DNA from: Nodosilinea sp. FACHB-141
GTDB lineage: Bacteria > Cyanobacteriota > Cyanobacteriia > Phormidesmidales > Phormidesmidaceae
Direction: 5' to 3'
Assembly (NCBI RefSeq): GCF_014696135.1
Contig: NZ_JACJPP010000004.1
Span: 1 to 64,000, forward strand
DNA: 64,000 bases
The translations under genes were made by a program, and so were the position numbers. How positions within the stretch are numbered: position 1 is the first letter of the stretch; each line of letters begins with the position of its first letter. Of the stretch, positions 17,872 through 27,166 are shown one piece after another. The notes beneath the pieces were generated by a model, which made no database searches, had not been told where the DNA came from, and saw only the letters and a list, made by a program, of their open reading frames with translations.

Positions 17872-18480
17872 CTAGCGCAGGAAACTGCTGATCGTCCACA
17901 GCGCCAGGCAGGTGACCGCTGCCGCGATCGCATCGGGGGTGGCCCAGGCAAACTGCGCTCCCTGGGGAATGAGCAGCTGCCCTACGGTCATGCCAAGGGC
18001 CAAACCAGCGGCCAGGCCACCGATAGTGAGCAGCACCGATCGCCAGAACTTGTTTTCTTTGCGGTTGAGAAAGTAGATGGCAGCCCCAATCGCTACCGCC
18101 AGCGATAGCGACGGCGCGGCGAAACCCAACAGGGCTAGCCCTGCATAGGTCACGGCAGGCCAGAGAATGTCGTCGCGGCTGGGGGTGTCGACCAGGCCAT
18201 TCAGCCAGTCGGGTCGGGGCAGGGAGGGGGTAGCTTTAGCTAGGGGCGGGGTTTCGGGGACGTTTTCGGCAAAGCGAATGCGATCGGGCACCTTGATCTT
18301 GCCCTCTTGGCGCAGGCGCAGGCGCTCCATCAGAATGGCATCGTAGGCCGCTTCGACGGCGGCCTGCTGCTTGGGCTCTTCGGCATAGTGATCGACCAGG
18401 CGATCGCGGGCCGCCTGAATTTCTTCAAAGGTTGAGGCTTCAGTTAGCCCCAGCAGTTCGTACGAATTTTGGTCGCTCAT
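17872..18480 (-). CDS. CPP1-like J-domain-related membrane protein
   Basis: The 202-residue protein has an N-terminal J-like segment (NSYELLGLTEASTFEEIQAARDRLV, residues about 4-30, with AAYDAILMERL near 55) that lacks the HPD tripeptide needed to stimulate Hsp70. It is followed by a linker and three or four membrane helices (about 105-200). This is the architecture of CPP1-like proteins (DUF3353), whose plant member protects protochlorophyllide oxidoreductase, and cyanobacterial homologues are widespread. A thylakoid or plasma membrane chaperone-like role is therefore inferred. The ATG at 18478-18480 has TTGGAG upstream; an in-frame ATG nine codons earlier is rejected. Confidence 0.85.
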   Translation of the reverse strand: MSDQNSYELLGLTEASTFEEIQAARDRLVDHYAEEPKQQAAVEAAYDAILMERLRLRQEGKIKVPDRIRFAENVPETPPLAKATPSLPRPDWLNGLVDTPSRDDILWPAVTYAGLALLGFAAPSLSLAVAIGAAIYFLNRKENKFWRSVLLTIGGLAAGLALGMTVGQLLIPQGAQFAWATPDAIAAAVTCLALWTISSFLR

Positions 18481-18711
18481 CTGCAAAACTCCAAAACCCC
18501 CAGACAACTTGACAACAACAGCCTGTCCTGATCGAATCTAAACCCAAGCCCCATGACAGTTGCTAAACCCAGTGTAACCAGCGACCCCACAAATAGGGAA
18601 CACCTACCGAAATGGGTACTCCCCTAGGGCACATCTTACGGCCTAGGCTACCTGAGAGAGTCCTACGCAATTTTTGTTTGCGTGGTGCGAGGGCGGAGCT
18701 ACCCCCTTAGG

Positions 18712-20379
18712 ATGGGGAGTAGTTTTGGCGTTTTGCGGATATTTGCCCCGATGGGTACAACGTTAGCAATGGGTTTGTGGCTGGCCGAGGAGCCGTTGGG
18801 GGCAGGGGCACTGGCAAATACCACCAGCGACGTTACTGGCTTGGTCAATGCCCTGATCGTGCTGCTGCTGATGGCTACGGTCGTCGCCCTGATTACTCGC
18901 CGGCTGCGCATTCCCTACGTGGTAGGACTGGTGCTGGCAGGGCTCAGCATTACTCAATCGGTACTGCCGGAATCAGTGGGGCTCAATCCAGAGATCATTC
19001 TCAACCTGTTTTTGCCTATTTTGATTTTTGAAGCGGCCATTAATACCGACATCAGTCGGCTGCGCAGCACCATTAAGCTGATTGCCTTGATCGCAGGGCC
19101 GGGGGTGCTGCTGGCGGCAATGATTACCGCGGCCATACTCCAGTGGGGGCTGGGATTGGCAACCATTACAGCCGCCGCCATCGGCGTAATTTTGACCATT
19201 ACCGACACGGTTTCGGTCATTGCCGCCTTCAGAACGGTGCCGGTGCCCCCTCGGCTGGCCACTATCGTGGAGGGCGAGAGCCTGCTGAATGACGGCACGG
19301 CCCTGGTGCTCTTGGGCCTGATCACCACCGTTCACACTCAAGGATCGTTCACGGTAGGGGAAGGGTTGCAGCAGATCGTGATCGCCTTTGTGGGAGGCGG
19401 GGTGCTGGGCCTAGGCCTGGGTTACCTGTGTGTAGGGCTATTTCAACAGCTCGACGATGCTCTCAGCAATATTTTGCTGACGGTGGCAGTATCCCTGGGC
19501 ACGTTTCAGATTGGGCACGAGATCGGTGTATCGAGCGCGATCGCCGTCGTGGTCGCCGGGCTGGTGATTGGTGAACTGGGCTTTCGCCAGACCTCAGCCT
19601 CAACTAAGGTCACCCTGCTCAACTTTTGGGAGTATGCGGGCTTTGGGGTCAATACCTTTATCTTTTTGCTGGTGGGTATTGAGGTCGATCCAGAGGTGCT
19701 GCTGCAAACCATTCCGGCGGCGCTGTTTGCGGTGCTAGCCTATCAAACCGGCCGCGTTCTGACGACCTACCCACTGCTGTACCTGCTGAGGTTTTTTGAT
19801 CGCCCCCTGCCCCTGCGCTGGCAGCACGTGCTGATTTTGGGCAATGTCAAAGGGTCGCTGTCGATGGCGCTGGCACTGAGTTTGCCCACCGATCTGCCGG
19901 GGCGATCGCAGGTCATCGCCCTGGTATTCAGCACCGTATTGGTGTCGCTGGTGGGTCAAGGGCTAACCCTGCCATGGCTGGTGAAGCGGCTGCGTCTCAC
20001 AATCCCCTCAGCAACCAGGCAACACCTCGAGACGCTACAGCTCAACTTGATTGCCGCCAAAGCGGGACAGCAAGAGCTAGCCGCCCTGCTGCAATCGGGC
20101 AGTTTACCTAAAAATCTCTACGAAGAGTTGTTTGCCGCCTACCAAGCCCAGATTGCTAGCGCCGACCGCGAGCTGCGTGACTTCTACAACCAGCGCCCCC
20201 TTGACGACAACGCCCACCTCGAAGACCAAAGTCATCTAGACGGGCTGCGCCGCCGCCTTTATCTAGCTGAGAAGGGGGCCGTCAACGACGCCCTGCGCAA
20301 AGGCTTGCTATCCGAAGAGACCAGCCAGTCCTACGTTAGAGCCCTCAACGAAAAGCTGCTCGCCCTGAAAGATGACTGA
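18712..20379 (+). CDS. NhaP-type (CPA1) Na+/H+ antiporter
   Basis: The 555-residue protein has about twelve membrane helices (residues about 30-410) followed by a hydrophilic tail of about 130 residues. The CPA1 signature GESLLNDGTALV, with the Asn-Asp ion-binding pair, lies near residue 195, and a TDTVSV segment precedes it. It exchanges Na+ (or K+) for protons across the plasma or thylakoid membrane. The tail has Leu/Glu-rich helices but no named domain. The start is uncertain: ATG 18712 has GGAG 14 bases upstream, and a later ATG at about 18751 has GCGGA upstream. The gene is convergent with a TrkA-type gene, which suggests shared cation homeostasis. Confidence 0.9.
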   Translation: MGSSFGVLRIFAPMGTTLAMGLWLAEEPLGAGALANTTSDVTGLVNALIVLLLMATVVALITRRLRIPYVVGLVLAGLSITQSVLPESVGLNPEIILNLFLPILIFEAAINTDISRLRSTIKLIALIAGPGVLLAAMITAAILQWGLGLATITAAAIGVILTITDTVSVIAAFRTVPVPPRLATIVEGESLLNDGTALVLLGLITTVHTQGSFTVGEGLQQIVIAFVGGGVLGLGLGYLCVGLFQQLDDALSNILLTVAVSLGTFQIGHEIGVSSAIAVVVAGLVIGELGFRQTSASTKVTLLNFWEYAGFGVNTFIFLLVGIEVDPEVLLQTIPAALFAVLAYQTGRVLTTYPLLYLLRFFDRPLPLRWQHVLILGNVKGSLSMALALSLPTDLPGRSQVIALVFSTVLVSLVGQGLTLPWLVKRLRLTIPSATRQHLETLQLNLIAAKAGQQELAALLQSGSLPKNLYEELFAAYQAQIASADRELRDFYNQRPLDDNAHLEDQSHLDGLRRRLYLAEKGAVNDALRKGLLSEETSQSYVRALNEKLLALKDD

Positions 20380-20427
20380 TCCCCAAAAACTAATCCCAAA
20401 AAACACTGTTGTTGCTCGCCCCAAGCC

Positions 20428-21105
20428 TCAGGCGCAGAGCCCCATAAAATCGAGCATCTGTCGCACTAGACCGGGCTTGGTCACCGCCAGAATGGTCGAG
20501 CCGCTCTCAAGCACCGTGCTGCCGTTGGGAATGGTTAAATCTTCGTGGGGATGGGCCTGATAACCGATGATTAGCGTGCCTGCCGGGAAGCGAGTATCTT
20601 GGGCAATTTCGGCCACGGTGCGACCGACAATGGTGCACTGCTGCGGAATGGGCAGCTTGAGCACTTCCACCTGGCCCTGCTCAAAATGCATCATGGCCTC
20701 CACCTGGGGATATTCAATAGCGTTCACAATCCGGTTGATGGTGAGTTCGGTGGTGCTCACGGTGTGGGTCGCCCCCGCCAGCTGGTAGGGCTCGGCAAAG
20801 TCGCGATCGCTCATGCGCACCACTGTCTGAGGCACCCCATAGTGCTTTGACAACGTGACGATGGCTAGGTTGAGAGCATCCTCGGGCAGGGCGGCAATCA
20901 CCGCATCGGCCTTGCGAATGCCCGCTTCCAGCAGAGTAGTAGTATTCACAGCACTGCCCTCGAAGGCCATGACGCCAATCTTTTCACGGGCATACTGGCA
21001 GGCCAGCGGGTCAGGGTCGACCACAGCCACGGTATGCCCCTCGCCCAACAGGGTTTTGGCCAGGTCAAGGCCCAACATGCCAGCGCCGCCAATCAATACG
21101 TACAT
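20428..21105 (-). CDS. TrkA-family potassium transport regulator (RCK protein)
   Basis: The 225-residue protein is a complete RCK unit: a TrkA-N nucleotide-binding domain (residues about 1-120) with the loop GGAGMLGLDLA and the acidic VDPDP at the end of strand two, and a TrkA-C domain (about 140-220). Such proteins assemble as octameric gating rings on Trk/Ktr potassium channels and respond to ATP, ADP, NADH or c-di-AMP. No TrkH/KtrB gene is in the window, so its membrane partner is encoded elsewhere. AAGGGGG precedes ATG 21105 at seven bases, and the in-frame TTG two codons earlier is less likely. It is convergent with the NhaP-type antiporter. Confidence 0.88.
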   Translation of the reverse strand: MYVLIGGAGMLGLDLAKTLLGEGHTVAVVDPDPLACQYAREKIGVMAFEGSAVNTTTLLEAGIRKADAVIAALPEDALNLAIVTLSKHYGVPQTVVRMSDRDFAEPYQLAGATHTVSTTELTINRIVNAIEYPQVEAMMHFEQGQVEVLKLPIPQQCTIVGRTVAEIAQDTRFPAGTLIIGYQAHPHEDLTIPNGSTVLESGSTILAVTKPGLVRQMLDFMGLCA

Positions 21106-21288
21106 GCACAACCCCCTTAAGATCCAGTAGTCACGCTAGGCCAGGGATATAACCCCCTAGGGGGATATACCAAAAATCAGCCTTTTAGTATGCTCACCGC
21201 ATCCATTGTAGGGATGCAGACCGTTGTCTGGTCTAGGCCACAGCCCTTCCCTATCACTCGCTCATTTTTCATCCTCCGGAGCTATTCC

Positions 21289-22098
21289 ATGAAAGGACTT
21301 GTCGGCAAAACCGCGCTGATCACTGGCGCTTCGTCGGGCATTGGCCAGGCGATCGCCATTCGTCTGGCGGAGGAAGGCTGCAATATCGTGATCAACTACC
21401 GCAGCAACCCCGATGCTGCTGAAGACACCCGCCGCATAGCCATGGAAAAAGCTTGCGCCGACGTAGAGAACTGTGGTGTAAAGGCGCTGCTGCTCAAAGG
21501 CGATGTTTCAAAGGAGGAGGATGCGATCGCCCTGGTGCAGCAGTCTATCGACCACTTTGGTCAGCTCGACATTCTGATCAATAACGCTGGCGTTCAGGCC
21601 GACAGTCCATCGGAGGCGCTTGAGGCCGACAGCTTTGATTGGGTGTTGGGGGTTAACTTGCGGGGGGCTTACCTATGTGCTCGCGAAACCATTAAGCACC
21701 TGCTGGCCCACAACCGGCCTGGCAGCGTCATCAATATTTCTAGCGTGCACGAAATCATTCCCCGACCTCAGTACCTCAGCTACTCCATCAGCAAAGGTGG
21801 CATGGGCAACATGACCCGCACTCTGGCCCTGGAATATGCGGCCAAGGGCATTCGCGTTAACGGCATCGGCCCCGGAGCCACCATCACCCCCATCAACGAT
21901 GAATGGACCGACAATCCCGCCAAAAAAGCTGAGGTAGAAAGCCACATTCCCATGGGTCGGGCCGGCACCAGCGAAGAAATGGCTGCCGCTGTAGCGTTTC
22001 TGGCCTCCGATGAGGCTGCTTACATCACCGGGCAGACCCTCTACATCGATGGCGGTCTCACCCTCTACGCCGACTTCAGGGAAGCCTGGTCAGCTTAG
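21289..22098 (+). CDS. SDR oxidoreductase, glucose 1-dehydrogenase-like
   Basis: The 269-residue protein is a classical short-chain dehydrogenase. It shows the cofactor loop TGASSGIGQAIA (residues about 10-20), the strand motif NNAG near 98, the catalytic Ser in INISSVHE and the catalytic YSISK pair near 165-169. The substrate-loop and C-terminal segments (GPGATITPIN and GQTLYIDGGLTLY) are those of glucose 1-dehydrogenase-like SDRs with NAD(P)+. Substrate assignment is by resemblance only. The ATG at 21289 follows CGGAG (21278-21282); a longer reading from 21190 lacks support. It stands alone, followed by a dispersed palindrome and then psaD. Confidence 0.88.
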   Translation: MKGLVGKTALITGASSGIGQAIAIRLAEEGCNIVINYRSNPDAAEDTRRIAMEKACADVENCGVKALLLKGDVSKEEDAIALVQQSIDHFGQLDILINNAGVQADSPSEALEADSFDWVLGVNLRGAYLCARETIKHLLAHNRPGSVINISSVHEIIPRPQYLSYSISKGGMGNMTRTLALEYAAKGIRVNGIGPGATITPINDEWTDNPAKKAEVESHIPMGRAGTSEEMAAAVAFLASDEAAYITGQTLYIDGGLTLYADFREAWSA

Positions 22099-22101
22099 AG
22101 A

Positions 22102-22174
22102 AAGGGTGCAAGGTCTAGGGTATAAGGTTCACGGCCGCCCCTTGCACCCTGCACCTGACACCTCAAACCCTCTA
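22102..22174. repeat. Dispersed imperfect palindrome, copy C
   Basis: GGGTGCAAGG pairs exactly with CCTTGCACCC, flanked by TCTAGGGTATAAGG and ACCTCAAACCC, the words shared with the other copies. It lies between the SDR gene and the psaD promoter region. Confidence 0.6.
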
Positions 22175-22223
22175 CTATTGACGGATCCGCTCTGCCCCCG
22201 GCCCATCATCCCTTACCTGAAGA

Positions 22224-22308
22224 ACTGTTACACTTCCTCAACAATCGGTATTACCCCCTGCTCTTGCGATGATACGATGCCCATCAAACGGTTGAGAGAT
22301 AGGACTTC
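22224..22308 (+). promoter_or_regulatory. psaD upstream region
   Basis: GTTACACT at about 22227-22234 resembles one repeat of the HLR1 element bound by RpaB at photosystem I promoters, but the second repeat is poor. GATACGAT (22270-22277) could serve as a -10 box, giving a short leader with AGG before the start codon. This is a tentative reading. Confidence 0.3.
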
Positions 22309-22737
22309 ATGACTGAATCGCTAACAGGTCAAACACCTATTTTTGGAGGCAGCACCGGCGGTCTCCTCACCAAGGCTGCTGTCGAAGAGAAATACGCCAT
22401 TACCTGGACCAGCCCCAAGAAGCAGGTTTTTGAAATGCCCACCGGTGGCGCTGCCTTCATGAACGAAGGGGATAACCTTCTTTATCTGGCCCGCAAAGAG
22501 CAGTGCCTCGCCCTTAGCAGACAGCTGCGCAACAGATTTAAGCCCAGAATCGAAAACTACAAGATCTACCGCGTTTTCCCCAACGGTGAAACCCAGTATC
22601 TGCACCCAGCAGACGGCGTCTTCCCTGAGAAGGTGAACGAAGGACGTGCGGCTGTGGGCAGCATCGGGCGCAACATCGGGGCCAACCCCGACCCGTCCAC
22701 CATCAAGTTTAGCGGTAAGACTACCTACGAGGTCTAG
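22309..22737 (+). CDS. psaD: Photosystem I reaction center subunit II (PsaD)
   Basis: The 142-residue protein is PsaD, the stromal-side subunit of photosystem I that docks ferredoxin and stabilises PsaC. The N-terminal [15 protein letters not shown], the central [20 protein letters not shown], and the C-terminal GEVFPEKVN-like [15 protein letters not shown] and [17 protein letters not shown] segments are characteristic, and the length is normal for a cyanobacterium. It is a peripheral protein with no signal peptide. The psaD-trpE order that follows is also found in Synechocystis (slr0737-slr0738). A terminator at 22802-22830 separates the two genes, so co-transcription, if any, would be by read-through. 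Confidence 0.98.
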   Translation: MTESLTGQTPIFGGSTGGLLTKAAVEEKYAITWTSPKKQVFEMPTGGAAFMNEGDNLLYLARKEQCLALSRQLRNRFKPRIENYKIYRVFPNGETQYLHPADGVFPEKVNEGRAAVGSIGRNIGANPDPSTIKFSGKTTYEV

Positions 22738-22801
22738 GCCCGTGTGGCTCGGTTTGCTGAGCCAACTGTTACCGAGTTCTGACTGTGACTGTTGTGTTGT
22801 A

Positions 22802-22830
22802 GGGGGGCGTAGCTGCGGCTAGGCCCCTTT
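22802..22830 (+). terminator. Terminator behind psaD
   Basis: GGGG-C-G-TAGC pairs with GCTA-GGCCCC and is followed by TTTT, giving a compact intrinsic terminator 65 bases after the psaD stop. Confidence 0.75.
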
Positions 22831-22926
22831 TGCTATCTAATCAAGTTTGCCATTGGACTGGCGATCGCCCCTTAGGCCAGCTTTTGAACCATTGCGCTGC
22901 CCCAATCGCGCTGTAAAATAAGTGCC

Positions 22927-24456
22927 ATGATTTTTCCAGCCTTTGAGCAGTTTCAAACCTACGCCACCCAGGGCAACTTTGTGCCCGTCTACCAAGAGTG
23001 GTTGGCCGATCTCGACACGCCAGTGTCGGCCTGGTACAAAGTTTGTGCCGGACAGCCCTACAGCTTTTTGCTGGAGTCGGTAGAGGGCGGCGAAAGCCTG
23101 GGCCGCTACAGTTTTTTGGGCTGCGACCCACTGTGGGTGCTGGAAAGCCGGGGCGACCAGTCTACCCAAACCCACCGCGACGGCACTGTCATTGACCACC
23201 AGGGCAACCCCTTCGATACCCTGGCCGACTGCCTGGCCCCCTACCAGCCGGTGAAGCTGCCCGCCCTGCCCCCCGGCATCGGTGGCCTGTTTGGCTTCTG
23301 GGGCTACGAGCTGATCCGCTGGATTGAGCCCACGGTGCCCGTTTACCCCCCCAACCCTGACGACCTACCCGACGGTCTGTGGATGCAGGTGGATAGTCTG
23401 CTGATTTTCGACCAGGTACAGCGCAAGATCTGGGCGGTGGCCTACGCCGACCTGCGTTACTCCGGTACGGATGTGCGGGCGGCCTACGAGGGGGCCTGCG
23501 ATCGCGTCCAGCAGCTGCTCCACAAGCTCACCTTGCCGCTACCCCCGGCCCAGTCTGCCCTGTCCTGGCACCCGCCCCACCGCGATACGCCCCCGGTCCA
23601 GTACACCAGCAATCGCACCCCGGCTGAATTCTGCGCCAGCGTTGAGCAGGCCAAGGCCCACATTCAGGCCGGAGATATTTTTCAGGTGGTCATTTCCCAG
23701 CGGTTAAATACCACCTATGGGGGCAATCCATTCGATCTCTACCGCTCACTGCGGCAGATAAATCCCTCCCCTTACATGTGCTACTTCAACTTTTACGACT
23801 GGCAGCTGATTGGCTCTAGCCCTGAAGTCATGGTTAAGGCTACCCTGGCCGACGACCCCAGTCAGCCCTGCCTGGCCACAGTGCGCCCCATCGCCGGCAC
23901 CCGCCCTCGAGGCAAAACCGCCGCCGAAGACGTCGCCTACGAACAGGACCTGCTGGCTGACCCCAAAGAACGGGCTGAGCACGTCATGCTGGTCGATCTG
24001 GGCCGCAACGACCTGGGCCGCGTCTGTCTCAGCGGCACGGTGCAGGTCGACGAGCTGATGGTGATCGAGCGCTATTCCCACGTCATGCATATTGTCAGTA
24101 ACGTAGTGGGTCACCTCAGCCCTAGCAAAACCGCCTGGGACCTACTCAAGGCCTGCTTTCCAGCGGGTACCGTCAGCGGTGCGCCCAAAATCCGCGCTAT
24201 GCAGATTATCCATGACCTAGAGCCCTGTCGGCGTGGACCCTACTCTGGGGTTTACGGCTACTACGATTTTGAGGGGCAGCTCAACACCGCCATTACCATT
24301 CGCACCATGGTAGTGAGGGCGCTGCCTGAGGGTGGTCACAGCGTTGCGGTGCAGGCCGGGGCCGGACTGGTGGCCGACTCTATTCCTGAATCAGAGTATC
24401 AAGAAACCCTAAACAAAGCCCGAGGCATGTTAGAAGCAATTCGATGCCTGGGCTAG
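22927..24456 (+). CDS. trpE: Anthranilate synthase component I
   Basis: The 509-residue protein is the chorismate-binding subunit that, with the glutaminase TrpG, makes anthranilate for tryptophan synthesis in the cytoplasm. The N-terminal part contains the LLES motif (in YSFLLESVEGG, residues about 47-50), part of the tryptophan feedback site. The chorismate-utilising domain (about 225-505) has PSPYMCYF, the segment ATVRPIAGTRPRG, the Glu/Asp-rich DPKERAEHVMLVDLGRNDLGRV block and the C-terminal GAGLVADSIPESEYQET. This confirms TrpE rather than PabB. It follows psaD in the same orientation, and trpG is not in the window. Confidence 0.95.
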   Translation: MIFPAFEQFQTYATQGNFVPVYQEWLADLDTPVSAWYKVCAGQPYSFLLESVEGGESLGRYSFLGCDPLWVLESRGDQSTQTHRDGTVIDHQGNPFDTLADCLAPYQPVKLPALPPGIGGLFGFWGYELIRWIEPTVPVYPPNPDDLPDGLWMQVDSLLIFDQVQRKIWAVAYADLRYSGTDVRAAYEGACDRVQQLLHKLTLPLPPAQSALSWHPPHRDTPPVQYTSNRTPAEFCASVEQAKAHIQAGDIFQVVISQRLNTTYGGNPFDLYRSLRQINPSPYMCYFNFYDWQLIGSSPEVMVKATLADDPSQPCLATVRPIAGTRPRGKTAAEDVAYEQDLLADPKERAEHVMLVDLGRNDLGRVCLSGTVQVDELMVIERYSHVMHIVSNVVGHLSPSKTAWDLLKACFPAGTVSGAPKIRAMQIIHDLEPCRRGPYSGVYGYYDFEGQLNTAITIRTMVVRALPEGGHSVAVQAGAGLVADSIPESEYQETLNKARGMLEAIRCLG

Positions 24457-24481
24457 CTCTGTTCGACGGCGGTTGTCGCGC

Positions 24482-25222
24482 CTAGCCACAGCCTTCAGCC
24501 CAAGTTACCGAAGGAAACTGCCCAGCACGAAACTGAGTAACACGGCCCTGGTCGTCGGTTTCAAACACCAAACGATAGACGTCTTCACCAGGGTCTTGGG
24601 GGGTAAAAATGACTGTTTTACCCAGGGTTACCGGGTTGGCTGTGGCCTCTAGCTGCTCACCATAGACCCGCACCAGGTCTTGCTCGGTTGAACCAATCCG
24701 AATACCGCTGCGGGTGGTCGTTAAACTGCCTGGCCAAATGTCGACCCGCAGCACCTGATTGTCAATGGCCATCAGCCCAAGGGGTTCCCCATGGTCTTTA
24801 ATACGATAGTACTGACATTGGCCATTGCTAGCGTCTTCGATCAGGACTGGAGTGAGCCCCTTCGCCCGCAGATCGTCTAGCTCCATACCGACGCGAATAG
24901 GACCAAGCCCCGTAGTCTTGAGAGGCGCAGCCAGCAGCGCCAGGGTTGGCGCAACATCGGCATCGACCCCAGGGGCCAAAGCGATCGCTCGCTGCATCAC
25001 CCGTAGCGAGCTGAGGGGAGCGAGCACACCGTCAAGTAGAACGCCGGCCTGGGGACTGTAGGAGGGCAATGCTTGAGCGGTAGTCGCAGTGGTGCCAGCA
25101 AGGATGGCCTGGGCCTCTCCTTGGGACCGTTGCCCGTAGCTGGCTGCTACCAGCCCAACTAGGGAGGTAAAGACCACGATCGCAGCCAGGGCTCCCCGGC
25201 GTTTTTGTTTCCCCTTGACCAT
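24482..25222 (-). CDS. Hypothetical membrane-anchored periplasmic protein
   Basis: The 246-residue protein starts with a basic segment and one membrane helix (residues about 9-28), so most of it is likely periplasmic or lumenal. The mature part contains GLGPIRVGMELDDLRAKG (about residue 105), the N-terminal strand-helix of a small domain common in secreted bacterial proteins, and a second, weaker version SGIRIGSTEQDLVRVYG. The C terminus has two cysteines (one in NGQCQYY, one in the terminal GCG). No enzyme motif is seen. AGGAG lies six bases before ATG 25222, which decides the start against an upstream TTG that would add 34 residues. Confidence 0.75.
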   Translation of the reverse strand: MVKGKQKRRGALAAIVVFTSLVGLVAASYGQRSQGEAQAILAGTTATTAQALPSYSPQAGVLLDGVLAPLSSLRVMQRAIALAPGVDADVAPTLALLAAPLKTTGLGPIRVGMELDDLRAKGLTPVLIEDASNGQCQYYRIKDHGEPLGLMAIDNQVLRVDIWPGSLTTTRSGIRIGSTEQDLVRVYGEQLEATANPVTLGKTVIFTPQDPGEDVYRLVFETDDQGRVTQFRAGQFPSVTWAEGCG

Positions 25223-25416
25223 TACTCCTAAGTCCGATACATGGCTTAACCAGCGACAAACCGGCGGCGTTTCACGTAATGCCGCCAGCCAGCCGAAACT
25301 TACGTTAGACCTAAACCGGCTCAACCCCTAGGCAAGACTTATCATAGGGGGGCAAGTCTGGTCAATGGTGTGACCTAACCTCGCTTTAGTGTAGCAGCCG
25401 CAGCCATCTGTCCCCA

Positions 25417-26349
25417 ATGCCATTGCGTCCTTTGCCCCGGCGGTCCCAGATGCCGTCACCTCATCGCCTGCGGTGGTACTCACTGGTGCCCGCCGGGCTG
25501 TTGGCGATCGCCACCGGCCTCCTCATTGCCTGGACCAGCAAACAACCCGTAGACGCTGGCGCCACGTTGATACCAGCAACCAGCCCTATGCCAGTGCGGG
25601 GCCTCAAAAGGCTGTTTCGTCGCTACCCTGAACGGTTGCCATTGACAGTGCCGCCCCCAGTGATACCTCAGCCCCTGCCGCCCCAGCAAGCCTGGCCCGA
25701 GCTACCGCTGGTGCAGGCTCAGCCCAAGTTTAACGACCTCAACAGGGCTCACTGGGCCTGGCCGTTGCTGGCCGACCTAGCCCAGCGGGATTTGGTGTCG
25801 GGCTTTCCCGACGGCACCTTTCGCCCTGGGGCAGCGATGACGCGAGCTGAATTTGCCGCCCAGCTGGCCCAGCTCTTTAATCTCCCCCCCGCTCATTCCC
25901 CGCTTCCGGTGCAGAGCTCATACTCAGATTTGAAGCCAGATCACTGGGCCTACAAGGGCGTGCAAAAGTCAGTAAAAATGGGGTTTCTCAGCGGCTCTCC
26001 AGAGGGGGACTTCCTGCCCGACCAACCGATCAGCCGCATTCAGGTGATCACAGCCCTGGCCAATGGGTTAGCGCTAACGTCTAGCCACGCCGCCACCGAA
26101 GCGTTGGTGCCCTACACCGATCGAGAGCAGGTACCAATCTGGGCGATTCGTCAGCTAGTCGCAGCTACTGAAGCAGGCCTAGTGGTTAACTATCCAGAAA
26201 TTACTACGCTGGCCCCCAACCGACCCGCTAGCCGAGCCGAAGTGGCCGCCATGCTGCATCGATCGCTGGTCTACACAGGCAGTCTGCAAGCCATACCCTC
26301 GCCTTACATTGTGGAAAAGGCTGGGCTGCCATCACGGCGTAGCAATTAA
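25417..26349 (+). CDS. SLH-domain protein with N-terminal membrane anchor
   Basis: The 310-residue protein has an N-terminal hydrophobic segment (about 20-40) followed by a Pro-rich linker and three S-layer homology repeats. The first (about 105-155) reads FNDLNRAHWAWPLLADLAQRD and SGFPDGTFRP, the second (about 167-215) has YSDLKPDHWAYKGVQ and FLPDQPISR, and the third is divergent (about 228-285). SLH modules bind pyruvylated cell-wall polymers or peptidoglycan, so it probably anchors to the wall. It has no porin barrel, unlike OprB-type SLH proteins. Start choice is uncertain: ATG 25417 or ATG 25450, neither with a strong ribosome site. It is divergent from the hypothetical periplasmic protein gene. 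Confidence 0.85.
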   Translation: MPLRPLPRRSQMPSPHRLRWYSLVPAGLLAIATGLLIAWTSKQPVDAGATLIPATSPMPVRGLKRLFRRYPERLPLTVPPPVIPQPLPPQQAWPELPLVQAQPKFNDLNRAHWAWPLLADLAQRDLVSGFPDGTFRPGAAMTRAEFAAQLAQLFNLPPAHSPLPVQSSYSDLKPDHWAYKGVQKSVKMGFLSGSPEGDFLPDQPISRIQVITALANGLALTSSHAATEALVPYTDREQVPIWAIRQLVAATEAGLVVNYPEITTLAPNRPASRAEVAAMLHRSLVYTGSLQAIPSPYIVEKAGLPSRRSN

Positions 26350-26406
26350 ACCTCAGCCTTACTGGAACCGAGGTGTGCCGACAGCCGAAAAACTACACCA
26401 GATTTC

Positions 26407-26952
26407 TTAAAACGATGGTAGCGAGATGCCGTCCAGGCCATCCTGCTCTAGGGTAGGCAGCTCTAACCGCTGGCTGCGGCGGGTACGCATGGCCAAGCGA
26501 TAGCTGACGCTCTGAAGCTCGGCCTGAAGCTGACGATTTTCGCGCTGAATTTCGGCTACCCGCTGCTTGACCGCCGCCATGCGGTCAGCAAACTTTTGTC
26601 GATAGACTGTGGGCAATTCTTGCACGACCTGCTCTAACATGCGGGTGCGATCGGTCAACTCCTGCACCGTTTGCCGCAGCTGCAGCACTTCGCCGTCACG
26701 TTCTTCCAGCTGCCCTTGGTAAAAGTCAATCTGCTTTTCAACTCCCCGCAGCTGTTCGCGCAGAGCGGTCATCTCCGCCTGGTGCTGCTCAGACATCTCG
26801 GGGCTGGGCACAAACCCAGTGTTGCCTTTCACTAGGCGAAACAGTTCCTGAGAAAGCTGCTGCACCAGCTGGTCACGAATGGCCAGCTCAGATTCGAGCC
26901 GGGCAATTTCTGCCTGCTGCTCATTCATATCAGCATATGAAGACTGCGCCAC
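26407..26952 (-). CDS. Coiled-coil hypothetical protein
   Basis: The 181-residue protein is almost entirely alpha-helical, with Leu/Gln/Glu heptads from residue about 10 to 40 and again about 60-160, so it should form a long coiled coil. A Gly/Pro break (VKGNTGFVPSPEM) divides the two. There is no signal peptide, membrane segment or catalytic motif. I do not recognise the family. Coiled-coil proteins of this size in cyanobacteria may be scaffold or septum-associated, but nothing here proves that. The gene is convergent with the SLH protein gene. Confidence 0.7.
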   Translation of the reverse strand: MAQSSYADMNEQQAEIARLESELAIRDQLVQQLSQELFRLVKGNTGFVPSPEMSEQHQAEMTALREQLRGVEKQIDFYQGQLEERDGEVLQLRQTVQELTDRTRMLEQVVQELPTVYRQKFADRMAAVKQRVAEIQRENRQLQAELQSVSYRLAMRTRRSQRLELPTLEQDGLDGISLPSF

Positions 26953-27166
26953 AAGATTACTCCCACACCAAATGACTAACCTGCTACCCGATGCACCAAA
27001 AGCCTGAATTATGCTCTCTATCCCAGCTCAACTAGCTGCGCCCAAAATAAGGTTGGGTGACCACAGCAAGACTTTGGCAGGGTTGGATTGAGTTGCTGCT
27101 AATTTATAGCACCTGTTTGAAAAGTTGGCACACTCAAAATCAAACTGACTGCTCTCTAAACTAAAG

